Shown piece by piece: positions 1 through 10,302 of a stretch of DNA of 64,000 nucleotides. The translations under genes and the position numbers were made by a program. The notes beneath the pieces are model-generated. The model was not told where the DNA came from. It made no database searches and worked only from the letters and a program-made list of their open reading frames with translations. The stretch's first letter is position 1. Each line of letters begins with the position of its first letter. This DNA comes from Cynocephalus volans (Eukaryota > Chordata > Mammalia > Dermoptera > Cynocephalidae): NCBI RefSeq assembly GCF_027409185.1, contig NC_084462.1, forward strand, positions 157,467,490 to 157,531,489. Reading direction: 5' to 3'.

Positions 1-356
1 CACTGGCTGTCCAGGTCCTGCCTGGGTTCCTGCTGCCCTCCCCGGGTTCCTGCTGCCCTCCCCGGGTTCCTGCTGCCCTCCCCCAGAGGTTACTGGAGCA
101 GGAGCTTGGTGAGGGAGTAGGAAGTGAGAGAAGGGAGGGGAGGGAGAGTGGGCCTCCTTCCTTATCACCAGCGGCTGCCTCTTTCCCCAGCCATGCAGGC
201 TCCAAGTGGGGGTGTGGGGGCGGGGAAGTGCTGTTCCTGAGCCCAGGGCAGCTTGCAGGGGAAGGGGAGGAGCGGGGGGAGGAGCCCTGCCCCCTCCTGA
301 CTTCCACCAGAACGGACTGGAGGTGCTGTCCTCAGCCTCGTCTCTCTTTCCTACAG
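1..356 (+). other. VASH1 intron (partial), with a short tandem repeat
   Basis: Non-coding sequence upstream of the first visible VASH1 exon. Positions 21-80 hold three 20-bp copies of a CCYGGGTTCCTGCTGCCCTC unit. The region is purine-rich around 120-150. A pyrimidine tract at 340-356 precedes the acceptor. Confidence 0.7.
21..80. repeat. 20-bp tandem repeat, three copies
   Basis: Three consecutive 20-bp units; copies two and three (41-60, 61-80) are identical and copy one differs by one base. It may extend left, where related sequence is seen at 11-20. Confidence 0.85.
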
Positions 357-431
357 GCTGATGGACCTGGCCAAGGAAATGACCAAAGAGGCTCTGCCAA
401 TCAAATGCCTGGAAGCCGTGATCCTGGGAAT
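357..431 (+). CDS. VASH1: VASH1 exon carrying the catalytic cysteine
   Basis: Acceptor is a pyrimidine tract ending ctacag at 351-356. The exon opens with the third base of a Gly codon, then LMDLAKEMTKEALPIKCLEA, and ends with two bases of an Ile codon (AT) completed by the first T of the next exon. The donor AAT|gtatcc at 432 is weak (T at -1). Cys at 406-408 aligns with the nucleophile of human VASH1. Confidence 0.94.
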
Positions 432-3400
432 GTATCCTTCCTCCCCTTGGGAGGCCTGGGAGGGGCCCCTATGGGCCTCAGGTTCCTGCTGTGGAAGGGG
501 AGGGCTCTGTGAGGTCCAGGGCTCTCCCAGCCCTCTTCTATGCAGTCATCGCCTGGAGGTGGAGGAGCCCCCCAAAGGTCAAGGAGCCTGGGGAGGCCCA
601 CAACCCAGTTGCTGCCTTCCTGGGCTTGCTGGGTGGCTCTTTACTGAGTCATGTGGACACAGTGACCCTATTCTCTGAACCCTGAATCCGGGCACATTGC
701 CTCACAAAGGCTGTTGTGTCATTTGCAAGAGCCAGGCCTTCTGGGAGAAGCTGTTGGGATGCCCAAGTGTTGGCGTTTCCAGGACATGCTGATTTATGGA
801 GATGATGGGTGGGATATTTGAAGCAGAGCTGCCTTGAAAAAACACAAATGGGGTTTCTCAGTCATCCCACCAAAGGGCAGAAGTGGAGCCTATAGTCGGG
901 TCACTAGGGTAGCAGGAGGTGGCCAGACAGGCCCCAGGAGAGGCTGCCCTACCCAGTGCCCCCGTGCAAGCAGGGGGAGGGGAGGCAGGTGCTCGTGGCC
1001 GGTTCTCTATCCTGAGTGGTCAGCACCAGAACCCTGCTTTTTTTTTTAAAAAGTCATCTTATTTTATAAACTTGTTCAGACGTAGACAGGACAATCTTAT
1101 GAATTCCCAGTGCACCTATTCCTCAGCTTTGCCAATTGAAGGCCAGTCTTGTTTCATCTCTTCCCACCCCCCATGTTCCCTGCCAGTTTAAGCATTTGTT
1201 TATCACCCCAGGGATGGGTGGCCCGCATGGCTCAGTGCTGCAGAGGAGCCCAGATGGTGAGGGTCAGGAGGGCAAGGCGAGGCTGCCTCATGGGACAAGA
1301 GTCTGTTCCCTGGGACGGGACCCAAGAGGAGGAGGACCGTGATCCGAGGGGTCGCTCCCCCACCCCTCACATAGACATACGTGCCTTAAGTTCACACAGA
1401 GAGGCTGCGAGTGCCCTCCTCCCCAGAGGTCCTGAGAGCTGACTCCACCACTGGGGCAGTCACTTGCTGACAGGACAGGCCCATTTACACGAGCCCGAGC
1501 TGCATTGCCCTGCTTGTAGGGTCCTTTGTTAGGATGAGCATTAGGCCAGTGCCACACCTCCTCATGACCCCACATTTACTCTCCTTCAGGGGCCACACAT
1601 CAAAGTGGAGGCTCCTGCTGACATCGTAGAAGGGAGACAGCTCCCCTCTTCCCTGAACACACACCTGAGGCCTTTCAGGGATTGACTGGTGGCTTGTGGG
1701 CAGGAGGAAAGCAGGAGCAGCCCCCATCTGGGTGAGGGATCCCTCTCCTGTGTCCTCACAGCTCCCACAGTCACTGCACATATGGTGGGCACTGTACTGA
1801 GTTTGTGCCTGTGTCTCGTCCCCACTGCACTCTGAACCTCTGCAGGGCAGGGCTGCATTACCCATCTCTGTATCCCTGATTCCTTGGTCACCCTCAAGGA
1901 ATCAGGCTCAGTAAGTGTTGTTGGAATGAGTTTGCACTGAGAGGAATACGGTAGTATCTGAGAATACAGGCTTTGGGTCAGGCCGACCTGGACTTGAATC
2001 CTGGCTCTACGGCTTACTCACTGTGTGATCCTTGAGCAGGTTCCTTAACATCTCTGAGCCGCAGAGTCATCCTTTGCAAAAGGGGATAATGGCAGTGCTG
2101 TCACAGAGTTGTTAGGACAACTGAGTGGGTGTGTGCATGTAAGACGCTTAGTTCAGCCTCTGTAGGTGGTATCTGCTCCATGCTTTTATCCATTCATCTC
2201 CTTGTACCCATTTATTCAAGATGAGTTTTACTGAGTAACTGTTATGTGCCTGGCTCTGTGCTGGGCCCTGGGGAAACAGTGGAGAACATGACGGACAAGG
2301 TCCTTCTCAGGAAGTTTGCATTCTAGCTGGGGAGACAAGCGAGCAAGTACAGACTGCGCCTGTGGTGGTGAGTGCCGCAGAGGAACAAGCCATGGAGCAG
2401 CCATGACTGCCACGCTGAAGGCCTGCAAAGGAGCCGGCCAGGCGGCAGCGTGCTCGGGGGAGCCGGGCCGGTGGTATGGGGTGGGCTGGGGTGGGCACTG
2501 TGCTGGCCTCCCAGGGCCTGGCATGGGCCGGGTTTAGTTGAAGGGCAATGGTTAGTATTTGTGTTTGGGGGGCGGTGGTGAGAGGAGAGACCGAGCAGAA
2601 CGGCCTGCATCTGTGAGGAACTGTGTGAATGAGAGAACATGTCCAAGAACGTAGCTGAGGGGAAGTGCCCAGCCCCGTGACTGGCAGGGGCGGCGGGAGA
2701 CAGGAGGAGGGCAGGCGCCTGTCATCCCTCCCTCGGCCGCAGGAGCGGCGTCAGGTCTTAGTGTTTTGTGAGCCCTGCTCGACCTCACAGCAGCGACCGC
2801 TGATCACCGAGAGCCCCGTTCCTATAAAGGGTCACTGTGCTGAGCACCTGCTGTGTACCGGGCTGGATGCTAGATGACAGGAGGACGGGGACGAGCACGC
2901 GTGGTGTCTGCACTCGGGGGCCACGTCTGGGGCCCCTGGGCACAGCATCTCCCAGGGGTGGGGGCCGTCCCAGCCCCGGTCCCGTGTGCCACCGGCCCCT
3001 GCGCCTCTCGGGCTCTTTCCTTAACTCTGGGACCGGCCAGTTACCTCACCAACAGCATGCCCACCCTGGAGCGCTTCCCCATCAGCTTCAAGACCTACTT
3101 CTCAGGGAACTACTTCCGCCACATCGTGCTGGGGGTGAACTTGGGCGGCCGCTACGGGGCGCTGGGCATGAGCCGGCGCGAGGACCTGATGTACAAGCCG
3201 CCCGCCTTCCGCACGCTCAGCGACCTCGTGCTGGACTACGAGGCCGCCTACGGCCGCTGCTGGCACGAGCTCAAGAAGGTGAAGCTGGGCCAGTGCGTGT
3301 CGCATGACCCGCACAGCGTGGAGCAGATCGAGTGGAAGCACTCCGTCCTGGACGTCGAGAGGCTGGGCCGTGACGACTTCCGCAAGGAGCTGGAGCGGCA

Positions 3401-6285
3401 CGCGCGCGACATGCGGCTCAAGGTCAGGGGTGGGGAGAGGGGAGGGGCGCTGCTTCCTGGGGGGGTGTCACTCCTCCACGCCCTCACTCTGTGCCCCCAG
3501 CCCCAGCAGAGATGGCGTGGGGATTAAGGGAGAGGACGGGTGTGAAGCTTCTGCTCGGTGGTGGGGTTGTTGTAGGCCCCTCAGGTGGGCAGGCCGGGGA
3601 AGGCTCCCGAAGGAGGAAGCGGGTGAGCTGGGTTTGGGCAGTGGTAGGTCTTGGACACGTGAAGAAGGGCAGGGGTGCGGTACTCCAGGTGGGGGGACTT
3701 TAGTAGGAAACATCCCTTGCTGGGAAATCGTGGCCTATCTGGAGGGAAGGTGGGGTGGGGGGTTGAGCAGCCCCCCATCCCCCAGTGTGTGTATCCCGAC
3801 TCTTGAGCCACCCCTGCCCCTGCAGCCAATAAAGGACTAGGAGAACGTCAGAAGAGTGAGCCCTGGGTAAGACAATAAGGATGGTGGTTTTTTCTCCCTC
3901 TTAGATGAACAGGAGTCTTTGGGAGTTGGGGTGAGGGTGTTGTACCCAGAACAGTTGGGCTGATCTGTTTAGGAACTGGCCCCAGAGCCTTCCAGCAGGC
4001 AGAATTTTGGCCTCTGCCTGGGTCTCCCTAGACTGGGGGGTGTTCATCCCCTCCGCATCACTCAGTCATTGCTGCATGGTGCCTATGCCCCTCCGGGCAG
4101 CCTGACAGCCCCGCTTCAGCCTCCAACCTGGGCACTTGCCTGTCCGCTGCTTCTCCTGACAGCCCCAGGAGGCCAGCGAACAGTAGGTGGTGGCTCCATT
4201 TTCAGGGTAGGAAGCCCTGAGACTTGCTTATAGACAGTGAGAGGCACGTGGGACTGGAGCACAGCCTCCTGATGGGGAATCCAGGCTTGTCGCAGGTGTC
4301 TTGCGGGTGTCCTGGTAGGGGTTGGCAATAGCTAGAGCTGCCCTAGGCCAAGACCTTGCAGATGATGGTGCCTTCCCCCAGGACAGGAGCAGGCTGCAGT
4401 CAATCCTGCATTAGAGAGTGGCTACTCTTCTGCTCCGGAGCTGATCCTCCTTGTCTAATCATGGGTCACCCACCCAGCACCCTGGCTCTTGCTGCTTGGA
4501 GTATTATTGTCTTCAAGGCAGCAGATTGGATCTACAGTTGGAGCCAGTAGTTACCTGTGATTCCCAACCTACTCAGGGCTAAGGACTCCCCAGGTTATTT
4601 GCCCCTCTCCGGCACCCCACGGTACATTCCATGTTTTGAAAACTCAAGTCAAGCTGACCGTGCTGCATAAAGGACAATTCATATATTTTTCTCATTTTTC
4701 TTTGAATCAGAGACAGAGCTCCCAGTCTGACTTCGGATTGGCTCAAGATAACCAGTGTCACTCTTTCACTCTTGGGGTTGGTTGGATCCCAGCTCAAAGC
4801 TAAGACATGGGCAGGCCACTTCCTGAACTCGCATGTTTACCTGGTGTGGGTTAAGGGGCCTTTTCTTTGAGAGCTTTTTACAATATTATGACAACTCGGT
4901 GACTTCCCCCCATTTCTGTGCTACCTTCAGACCCAGTGGGGATTGGGCAGCCCTGCTGAGGTACTCCTGCCTTGGCAGTTTTAGTGCATGGGAAGTAGGT
5001 TTGGAAAGACCCTTTGGAAAGTTTGAGGCTTCCCGGGCCCTGCTCAGGCAGCTTCTGGCGACCTGAAGTTCCTGGCAGGGCAGGTTGGTTGGGCTCTGGG
5101 GCAGCCTGGAACGATGCTCTTGTTTCTTTCTCCCCACTTAGATTGGCAAAGGGACAGGCCCTCCCTCTCCCACCAAGGACCGGAAGAAGGATGTTTCCTC
5201 TCCGCAGCGGGGCCAGTCCAGCCCCCACCGCAGGAACAGCCGCAGCGAAAGACGGTGAGAGATGGGATAACCCTGGGTGGGCCCAAAGAAGGTTTTTTCC
5301 TCTACTCTCATCTTCTGGGTCCCTCTCTTTTTTCACCCCTCTCTTCTCCTCTCTCTCCCCTTCCCTCTTTTTTTGTTCCCACCCAAGGGAGGTGGTTTGG
5401 ACCAGTGGGTTTATGTGTTGACATGTCCCACAGCAATACAGTCCCATTTCCGGACAAAACAGCAATCAGCAGGCCCACTGGTTCCTCTGTATGGAACCCT
5501 GGTGCTAGGCCAGCAGGTCCATACAGAAGGTCCAGCTTGTGGCAGAAAGAGTGATGTGGGAAGCCGAGAGAAGAGGTGGGGCCTGAGAGGCAAGTGTGTT
5601 CTCCCAGGAATGTCCGTGGCGGGGAAGTGGGGGAGGGGGCTGAACATTAAGTGGTGGCTATATGTAGCCTGGGTAGATAGATGGTTTTGAACATAACTTT
5701 CCCCCAGATGGTCTGTGGTTTTCATCTGTATCTAGATGGCAAAAACATACCATTAAAATACCAGGCCTTGTCCTATGATTTCATCTCCTACATATCAGTC
5801 TGGCCCTTGCTTTAAATATAATTGTCATTGTGGAGCCACCTCTCTGGTATGAATTAAGGATACCAAGCAGGCCTCTGGCACCAAAATATTCATCCTCACT
5901 GCCTTTGATCTAGGAGGCTTTTGTAGAGTACAGATTTCCCTTGGAGAGGTTTGTACTTGAAGCTGTTACTCTCAGCTGTGGCCCAGTCAGCCAACCTGCA
6001 ACGAAGAGCAAGAGCCTGCAGGAGAGAGCCAGGGACCACACTCAGGAGAGGACAGGCAGGCCAGGGCTTCCAGACACTCCCTTCCTCATGTGCTCTGCTA
6101 CTTGCTGGAGGGCCCCTGGAAGGTTGGAGGGGGAGCCCGCCGGGGCAGCTACTGCTTGCTCCCTCCCGCTCCAGCTTACTCTCCCCTTGCTCTGCTCTGT
6201 TCCTCCCTGCAGGCCCTCGGGTGAGAAGAAGCCTTCCGAGCCCAAAGCCATGCCAGACCTCAATGGGTACCAGATCCGGGTGTGA
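357..6285 (+). CDS. VASH1: VASH1 (vasohibin-1), 3' half of gene, coding span including introns
   Basis: Vasohibin-1 removes the C-terminal tyrosine of alpha-tubulin as a cysteine carboxypeptidase in complex with the small chaperone SVBP; it is also known as an endothelial angiogenesis inhibitor. Four exons are visible (357-431, 3041-3422, 5142-5254, 6213-6285), giving 213 codons plus stop. They match the human protein from about residue 153 to its C-terminus at 365, ending in GYQIRV. All three residues of the family's Cys-His-Ser triad are present: Cys in IKCLEA (406-408, human C169), His in YFRHIV (3120-3122, H204) and Ser in GMSRRE (3171-3173, S221), with the expected 17-codon His-Ser spacing. 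Upstream exons, including the start codon, lie outside the window. The basic, Ser/Pro-rich tail after the catalytic core is typical. Identity is firm; species-level residue changes were judged from memory of the human protein. Confidence 0.96.
1840..1935 (+). repeat. LINE-2 3' end fragment
   Basis: The pattern gggcagggctgc...atctctgtatccctga...aatcaggctcagtaagtgttgttggaatga matches the L2 terminal motif (statement of use, then interval, then TTGTTGAATGA). Confidence 0.5.
1950..2165 (+). repeat. MIR SINE
   Basis: Shows the MIR core in sense: gacttgaatcctggctctac, then cactgtgtgatccttgagcagg, then a ctctgagcc...aaaaggggataatggcag segment. Confidence 0.8.
2190..2345 (+). repeat. LINE-2 fragment
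   Basis: Contains the L2 hallmark order: tactgagtaactgttatgtgcctggctctgtgctgggccctggggaaacag, a serving of nga/caaggtcc, then tttgcattctagctgggg. Confidence 0.65.
3041..3422 (+). CDS. VASH1: VASH1 exon with the catalytic His and Ser
   Basis: The 382-nt exon begins after ccggccag at 3031-3040 and ends AAG|gtcagg. It reads YLTNSMPTLERFPISF, then the core with YFRHIVLGV (catalytic His) and GALGMSRRED (catalytic Ser), then a helical basic stretch ending RHARDMRLK. One base completes the split Ile codon, leaving 127 whole codons, so the phase fits both neighbours. It is GC-rich with many CpGs, unlike the flanking introns. Confidence 0.96.
3423..5141 (+). other. VASH1 intron, no other feature seen
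   Basis: GC-rich and unique-looking; I see no repeat, RNA gene or exon. Open frames running from the upstream exon end in the intron. Confidence 0.55.
5142..5254 (+). CDS. VASH1: VASH1 exon, basic Ser/Pro-rich tail
   Basis: Acceptor ccccacttag (5132-5141), donor CG|gtgaga at 5255. It encodes IGKGTGPPSPTKDRKK and a following Arg/Ser-rich stretch ending with a split Arg codon. It contains no catalytic residue. Vasohibin C-termini are disordered and basic and are thought to contribute to microtubule binding. Confidence 0.94.
5255..6212 (+). other. VASH1 intron, no other feature seen
   Basis: Pyrimidine-rich start (5290-5390), otherwise unremarkable, between two phase-matched VASH1 exons. Confidence 0.55.
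6213..6285 (+). CDS. VASH1: VASH1 terminal coding exon with stop
   Basis: Acceptor ccctgcag (6205-6212). It completes the Arg codon and encodes PSGEKKPSEPKAMPDLNGYQ then IRV and TGA at 6283-6285. The C-terminal residues match human VASH1. Confidence 0.96.
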
Positions 6286-7964
6286 GGCGGGAGCCAACAC
6301 CCTAGGCCTCCCCTGCCTCTGGGGGCCTGGACCCACCTGCTGGAACCAGCCTTGCTCATGGGCAAGGAGGGACTGGTGACGGGGCGGGCAAGGGGCTACA
6401 GGAAGAGTGTTTTGCAGCTCAGCTTCCCAAGCTGCTCCCCGTCCCACTGAGCCAAGCCCCCTAACTTGGGGCCAAGAGGCGGTTAGTACTTTATTTGGAG
6501 TTTTTAAGTCTACAACTGCAGTTTAAAGTATTTGGAGAAAACTTAAAACAAATGATCTGCTGATGGCTAGAAGGCCAGTGCTTGGGAGGTCTAAGTGCCA
6601 CGAGGCTGGATGAGGAGGGTTTGCTGGTTCTGCTGGTGCCCCTGCCCCAGCATCTCTCGGGTGCAAACTATCTATGGGAAATTTCCCAGCCCCACCAGGC
6701 CTGTGGCAGGAGGGTGGGGTGGGGGGTGAAGGTATTTTTCCAGTTGTCTGCCTTGGCAGAATCTTGACCCAGGGAAAGGGAAGCAGGGGAGGAGTCATCC
6801 TGAGAAAGGTCTTTGTAGCCCATAAAGCAGGAGCTTAGCATAGGCCACATCTGCCCCAAGAGAGAGAGCCTGTGGCCCAGGAGAGCCCTCAGGCTATGTG
6901 AGCTGAGCCTACCTGCTGGCAGAGCCCCAGGCTGGGAATGGGCTACAAGAGAGCCCAGGAAAGGACCACTGGGTGAAGGGTTCCCAAGCCCTTAACCGAG
7001 TCTACTTGCTCAGTGCCAGTCCTGCCTGTTGCTGTAGCCAAGAGGGTCCCTGCGGAGGGGGTAGGCTGTGCAGAGGGCCCAGAGTTGCACTGGGGTCAGC
7101 ACAACTGTGGGGACGGAGCAGACCTTGGAGCTGGTCTGGGAACCATGATGGGCATGGAGTGATGTGGTGGGACACTCAGGCCTGGGTCATTTCCTAGCAG
7201 TGCCAGGAGTGGGCTCTGCTATTCCTCCCTTTCTAATACCTCAGTCCTTGCTGGGGAAATCAAGCAGACCAGGATGCCTGTGCCCAGGCCCATCTCTCCT
7301 CCTTTAGCAGTCTCTTTAAGCTTGGTGTTGCAGTGATGGTCAGGCCTGTCACTTGTGGCAATTCATCAGGGCGCTGGCAAGGGAGAACCTAAGCAGCTGG
7401 GGCCAGCCACAGCCTGTCAGGCATGAGATGTCTGGTGGGGAAATGAGGGGGTGTGGAGAGAAGTTGGCAGGGCTGGGGGAAGATTCTGGAGGTCAAGAAA
7501 CAAGGAGGTGCGGGGCATTGGTGCAGTGTAGCCACTGAGGAGGGACAGAGCCAGAGAACTGGGGGATGTATGTGAGAAAGGGTTGTGGGGGAGAGTTTTG
7601 GATCAGGCTGACTTGGAGAGTAGTGAGTTCCAAACAACAGGGATGTTGCAAAGACTAGTTGGCTTCTTGTCAGAAAGCTGTAGAGGGGATTCAGGTCATG
7701 GAAGGGTAGTTGGATGAGGCGACAATTAAGATTACTTTTATATTGAGGCTACAATCTGCCAAAGGCAGCTGTCAGAAGGCTGCAGAGGAGCTGGGGGCCT
7801 GGATAAAGGAGGCTCAGAAGTAGGGCTGTAAACTCAAATGCTTACAGCAGGTGATTAAAAGAAGGCTACAGGGCTGGGCGGGGACTATGGCAAACTAAGG
7901 AGGGCATTCCCTACTAAAGGGGCCACTGCTGCTTAGCTGTTCTAATAGAGGAAGCAAGCCTTGT

Positions 7965-8060
7965 GTTGCCAGAATGACTTTTCAGAGGCCAGAACTCTGA
8001 ATTGTTATGTGAAAACTGATTTTTAAATGTTGGCAGTCAGTTCAAAAAATTTAAAACCCC
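7965..8060. repeat. Old interspersed repeat in VASH1 3' UTR, same family as 16230-16350
   Basis: Contains aactctgaattgttatgtga, aactgatttttaaatgttgg and cagtcagttcaaaaaattta, aligning with the copy in ANGEL1 intron 9. Confidence 0.45.
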
Positions 8061-10296
8061 GGTACAGATGAAAGAGAATGCCAGTTTGCAATCTCTGGAG
8101 TAGAGAGAGCTTGTGCTGGGAAGTCTACTGAGATGCTTTGAAGTGGGAAATATGGAAGTTCTAAGTTTCCCCGAGCGGGGCTGAGCTGGGGTGGATCCTT
8201 GTGGCTGGGGAGGAGGACAAATGCTGCTGAAGCTCTTCCCAGCGTGGGCACTGCCTGCTGGTCATCCTCGTCTCTCTCCCTGCAGACCAGAGACCAGCCA
8301 GAGACCCTCTGTAGTTGTTGGGTCACCAGACGGGGTGGAATGGAATAGAAATAGTGCAGCTCTCAGCCTGCCAGGGAGCTGGGTGATGCCTGGGAAGTAA
8401 AGAGGAAGGGAGAGGGAGTTGCTTTTGCTGATGAGGGTGCCCGTCAGGGAAGGCACCAGAGGCTGGCAGCTACTCAAACCAGCAGCTCTTGGCCCAGAGC
8501 CAGGCCCAGCCGGGCCCAGCCAAAGGCACCCTGGGAGGCCAGCTGGTCAGTCTCTTGCCTCTCTGGGTTCCTCATGGGGTCAGTGGCCCCGGGGAGGTAC
8601 TGACTTCATCCCTGTGTGCCAATCAGAGGGGCATGGCCCACCGTCCCATCTCAGCTTTCAGGGAGTGAGGGTGGTGGTCTCCATGTTTTCATGATAGCTC
8701 AGCATGGAAAGCATGAGGCTGAAACAAGGTCCCTTGTGGCCCCAGAAGCCTCTGGGGAACTTCTGGGGAATGACAGACTTTGAGGGGAAGAGATGTGAGG
8801 GAGCTGGGAGCTGGAATCAGGGAGATATGTTGGGAGCTGCTCCTGGTTCTGGTGCCCTAGAAGGACGCTGTGACCCACAGGCTCCTTCCCTAGGACCAGA
8901 GCCCTGGGGAGGAGGGAGCAGAACGAAGCTCCTATTCCCTGCTGTCTGCGAGGAAGGACGCTGGTCCCCAGCTGAGAGTCCCCTGGCACTCACCCTTCCT
9001 GAGCTGAGACCTCGGGTCTGTGGCGTCCACCACTGGACATAGCGGTGCTTTTTAATTTATTTTAAACTGTTTCTCATATGTAGCAACCCCTCCTCCCCTC
9101 CTGGGTGTGTTTACACAGGCTCTGCTCTGTGGGGCAGGCCTGGCTGCGAGGCTTCAGGGCAGGCAGAGAGGCAGGGGCTTTGGGGCCTTAGTCACCATCC
9201 ATGGTATCACCCCATCTCACTTCCAGTGAGGGACAGGAGCCTGGCTGATGGGACTCAGCTCCCTGACTCAGGACTGCCTTCCAGCTCCTCCGCCCCCAGG
9301 GATGGGGCTGCTGGCTGAGGAGGGGTCAAAGTGAGGTCAGAGAAAGCGCTTGGTAAGGTGTGCTGGAGCAGGGGGTGACTGCAGGGTCTCCCCAAAGCTT
9401 GGCTCCTTGTGCTCCGTGCGGGACAGGACACTGGGAAGCTGGGTTTAGAGCACCTTCCTATCCACCTAACTGCCAGGCCTCTCCCTCCATGGCCTTGCCA
9501 CATTCTCACACTCCCCTCACCCATCATGCCAGCAACCCCTGTCCTTACTTAGGCATGGCCAAGTGGGGAAAGCAGCAGCCCACTGGCCTTGGGATGCAAT
9601 GGTAAAGCCTAGGGCTGGGGTTGCAAAGAGCAGAAAGAGCCAAGAAGCTGATCACGTCTAATTCCAGGCCTTTCTGTCACGTCATGACCCACCTCTTCCA
9701 GCTCAGAGTTGACTTCCTGGCCCTGGGAGTTGGCCTAATTCCGGCAGGTAGAATCCCAGAGGCATGTGTGCATGTGTGTGCCTGGTTTTCCTGCCTGGAG
9801 TGTTTTCTGGCTTAGCCGCAACAACATCCGCAGGCCCACCTTCCGCACTGTGCCCTGGCCTCAGAGCGCAGGGATGTGCATGCAGCGCCAGCGTGTGGAT
9901 GGTGTGAAGAGCAGGAAACAGTCTTCTGGAGGAGTGTGGGGGGAGGGGGAGAGTCTCCTATCCCCCTCTGCCCCTGCCAGGTCCCATCGCCTCCACCAGC
10001 TTCCCAGGCCAGGTAGGGCTGCTGTGGTGCTAGCTGTGTTCATCAGTGTTGACCCACTCCCCCACTCTTGGTGCTCCGGAGTCCCAAGTTCCCCTCTTTC
10101 TTCAAGTCTGGCAAGAGAGAAGAAACCTGGGCGTGCTTGGCCCGTGGGGCCTGGTGATGATGGGCCGCCCCCTCCCTTCAGCTCTGTGTTTGGCTGCGTG
10201 ATGTACTGACTTTGTTCTTCCTGTTCTCATATCAGTATCACCCCACACTTTCACTTTTACACTCCTCATTCCTGTTGTCACTTTTCCCCTGAAAGG

Positions 10297-10302
10297 AATA
10301 AA
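10297..10302 (+). terminator. Candidate VASH1 poly(A) signal AATAAA
   Basis: Canonical hexamer on the plus strand with GT-rich sequence 15-35 nt downstream, about 4 kb after the VASH1 stop codon. It is the best such signal I found before the convergent ANGEL1 3' end. Confidence 0.55.

Larger units (their letters stand above)
432..3040 (+). other. VASH1 intron with L2 and MIR fragments
   Basis: No coding exon is seen. Ancient repeats: an L2 3' end at about 1840-1935, a MIR at about 1950-2165 and a second L2 3' end at about 2190-2345. The last 400 bases become GC-rich ahead of the next exon. Confidence 0.7.

Noticed and set aside
21-80. CRISPR-like array
   Set aside because: Units abut with no spacers and the genome is mammalian; it is a small tandem repeat.
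2837-3307. 156-codon plus-strand frame over the VASH1 exon
   Set aside because: It is the wrong frame of the GC-rich VASH1 exon; the true frame carries the vasohibin sequence and joins in phase.
4878-5465. 195-codon minus-strand frame opposite a VASH1 exon
   Set aside because: Composition-driven antisense frame with no recognisable family.
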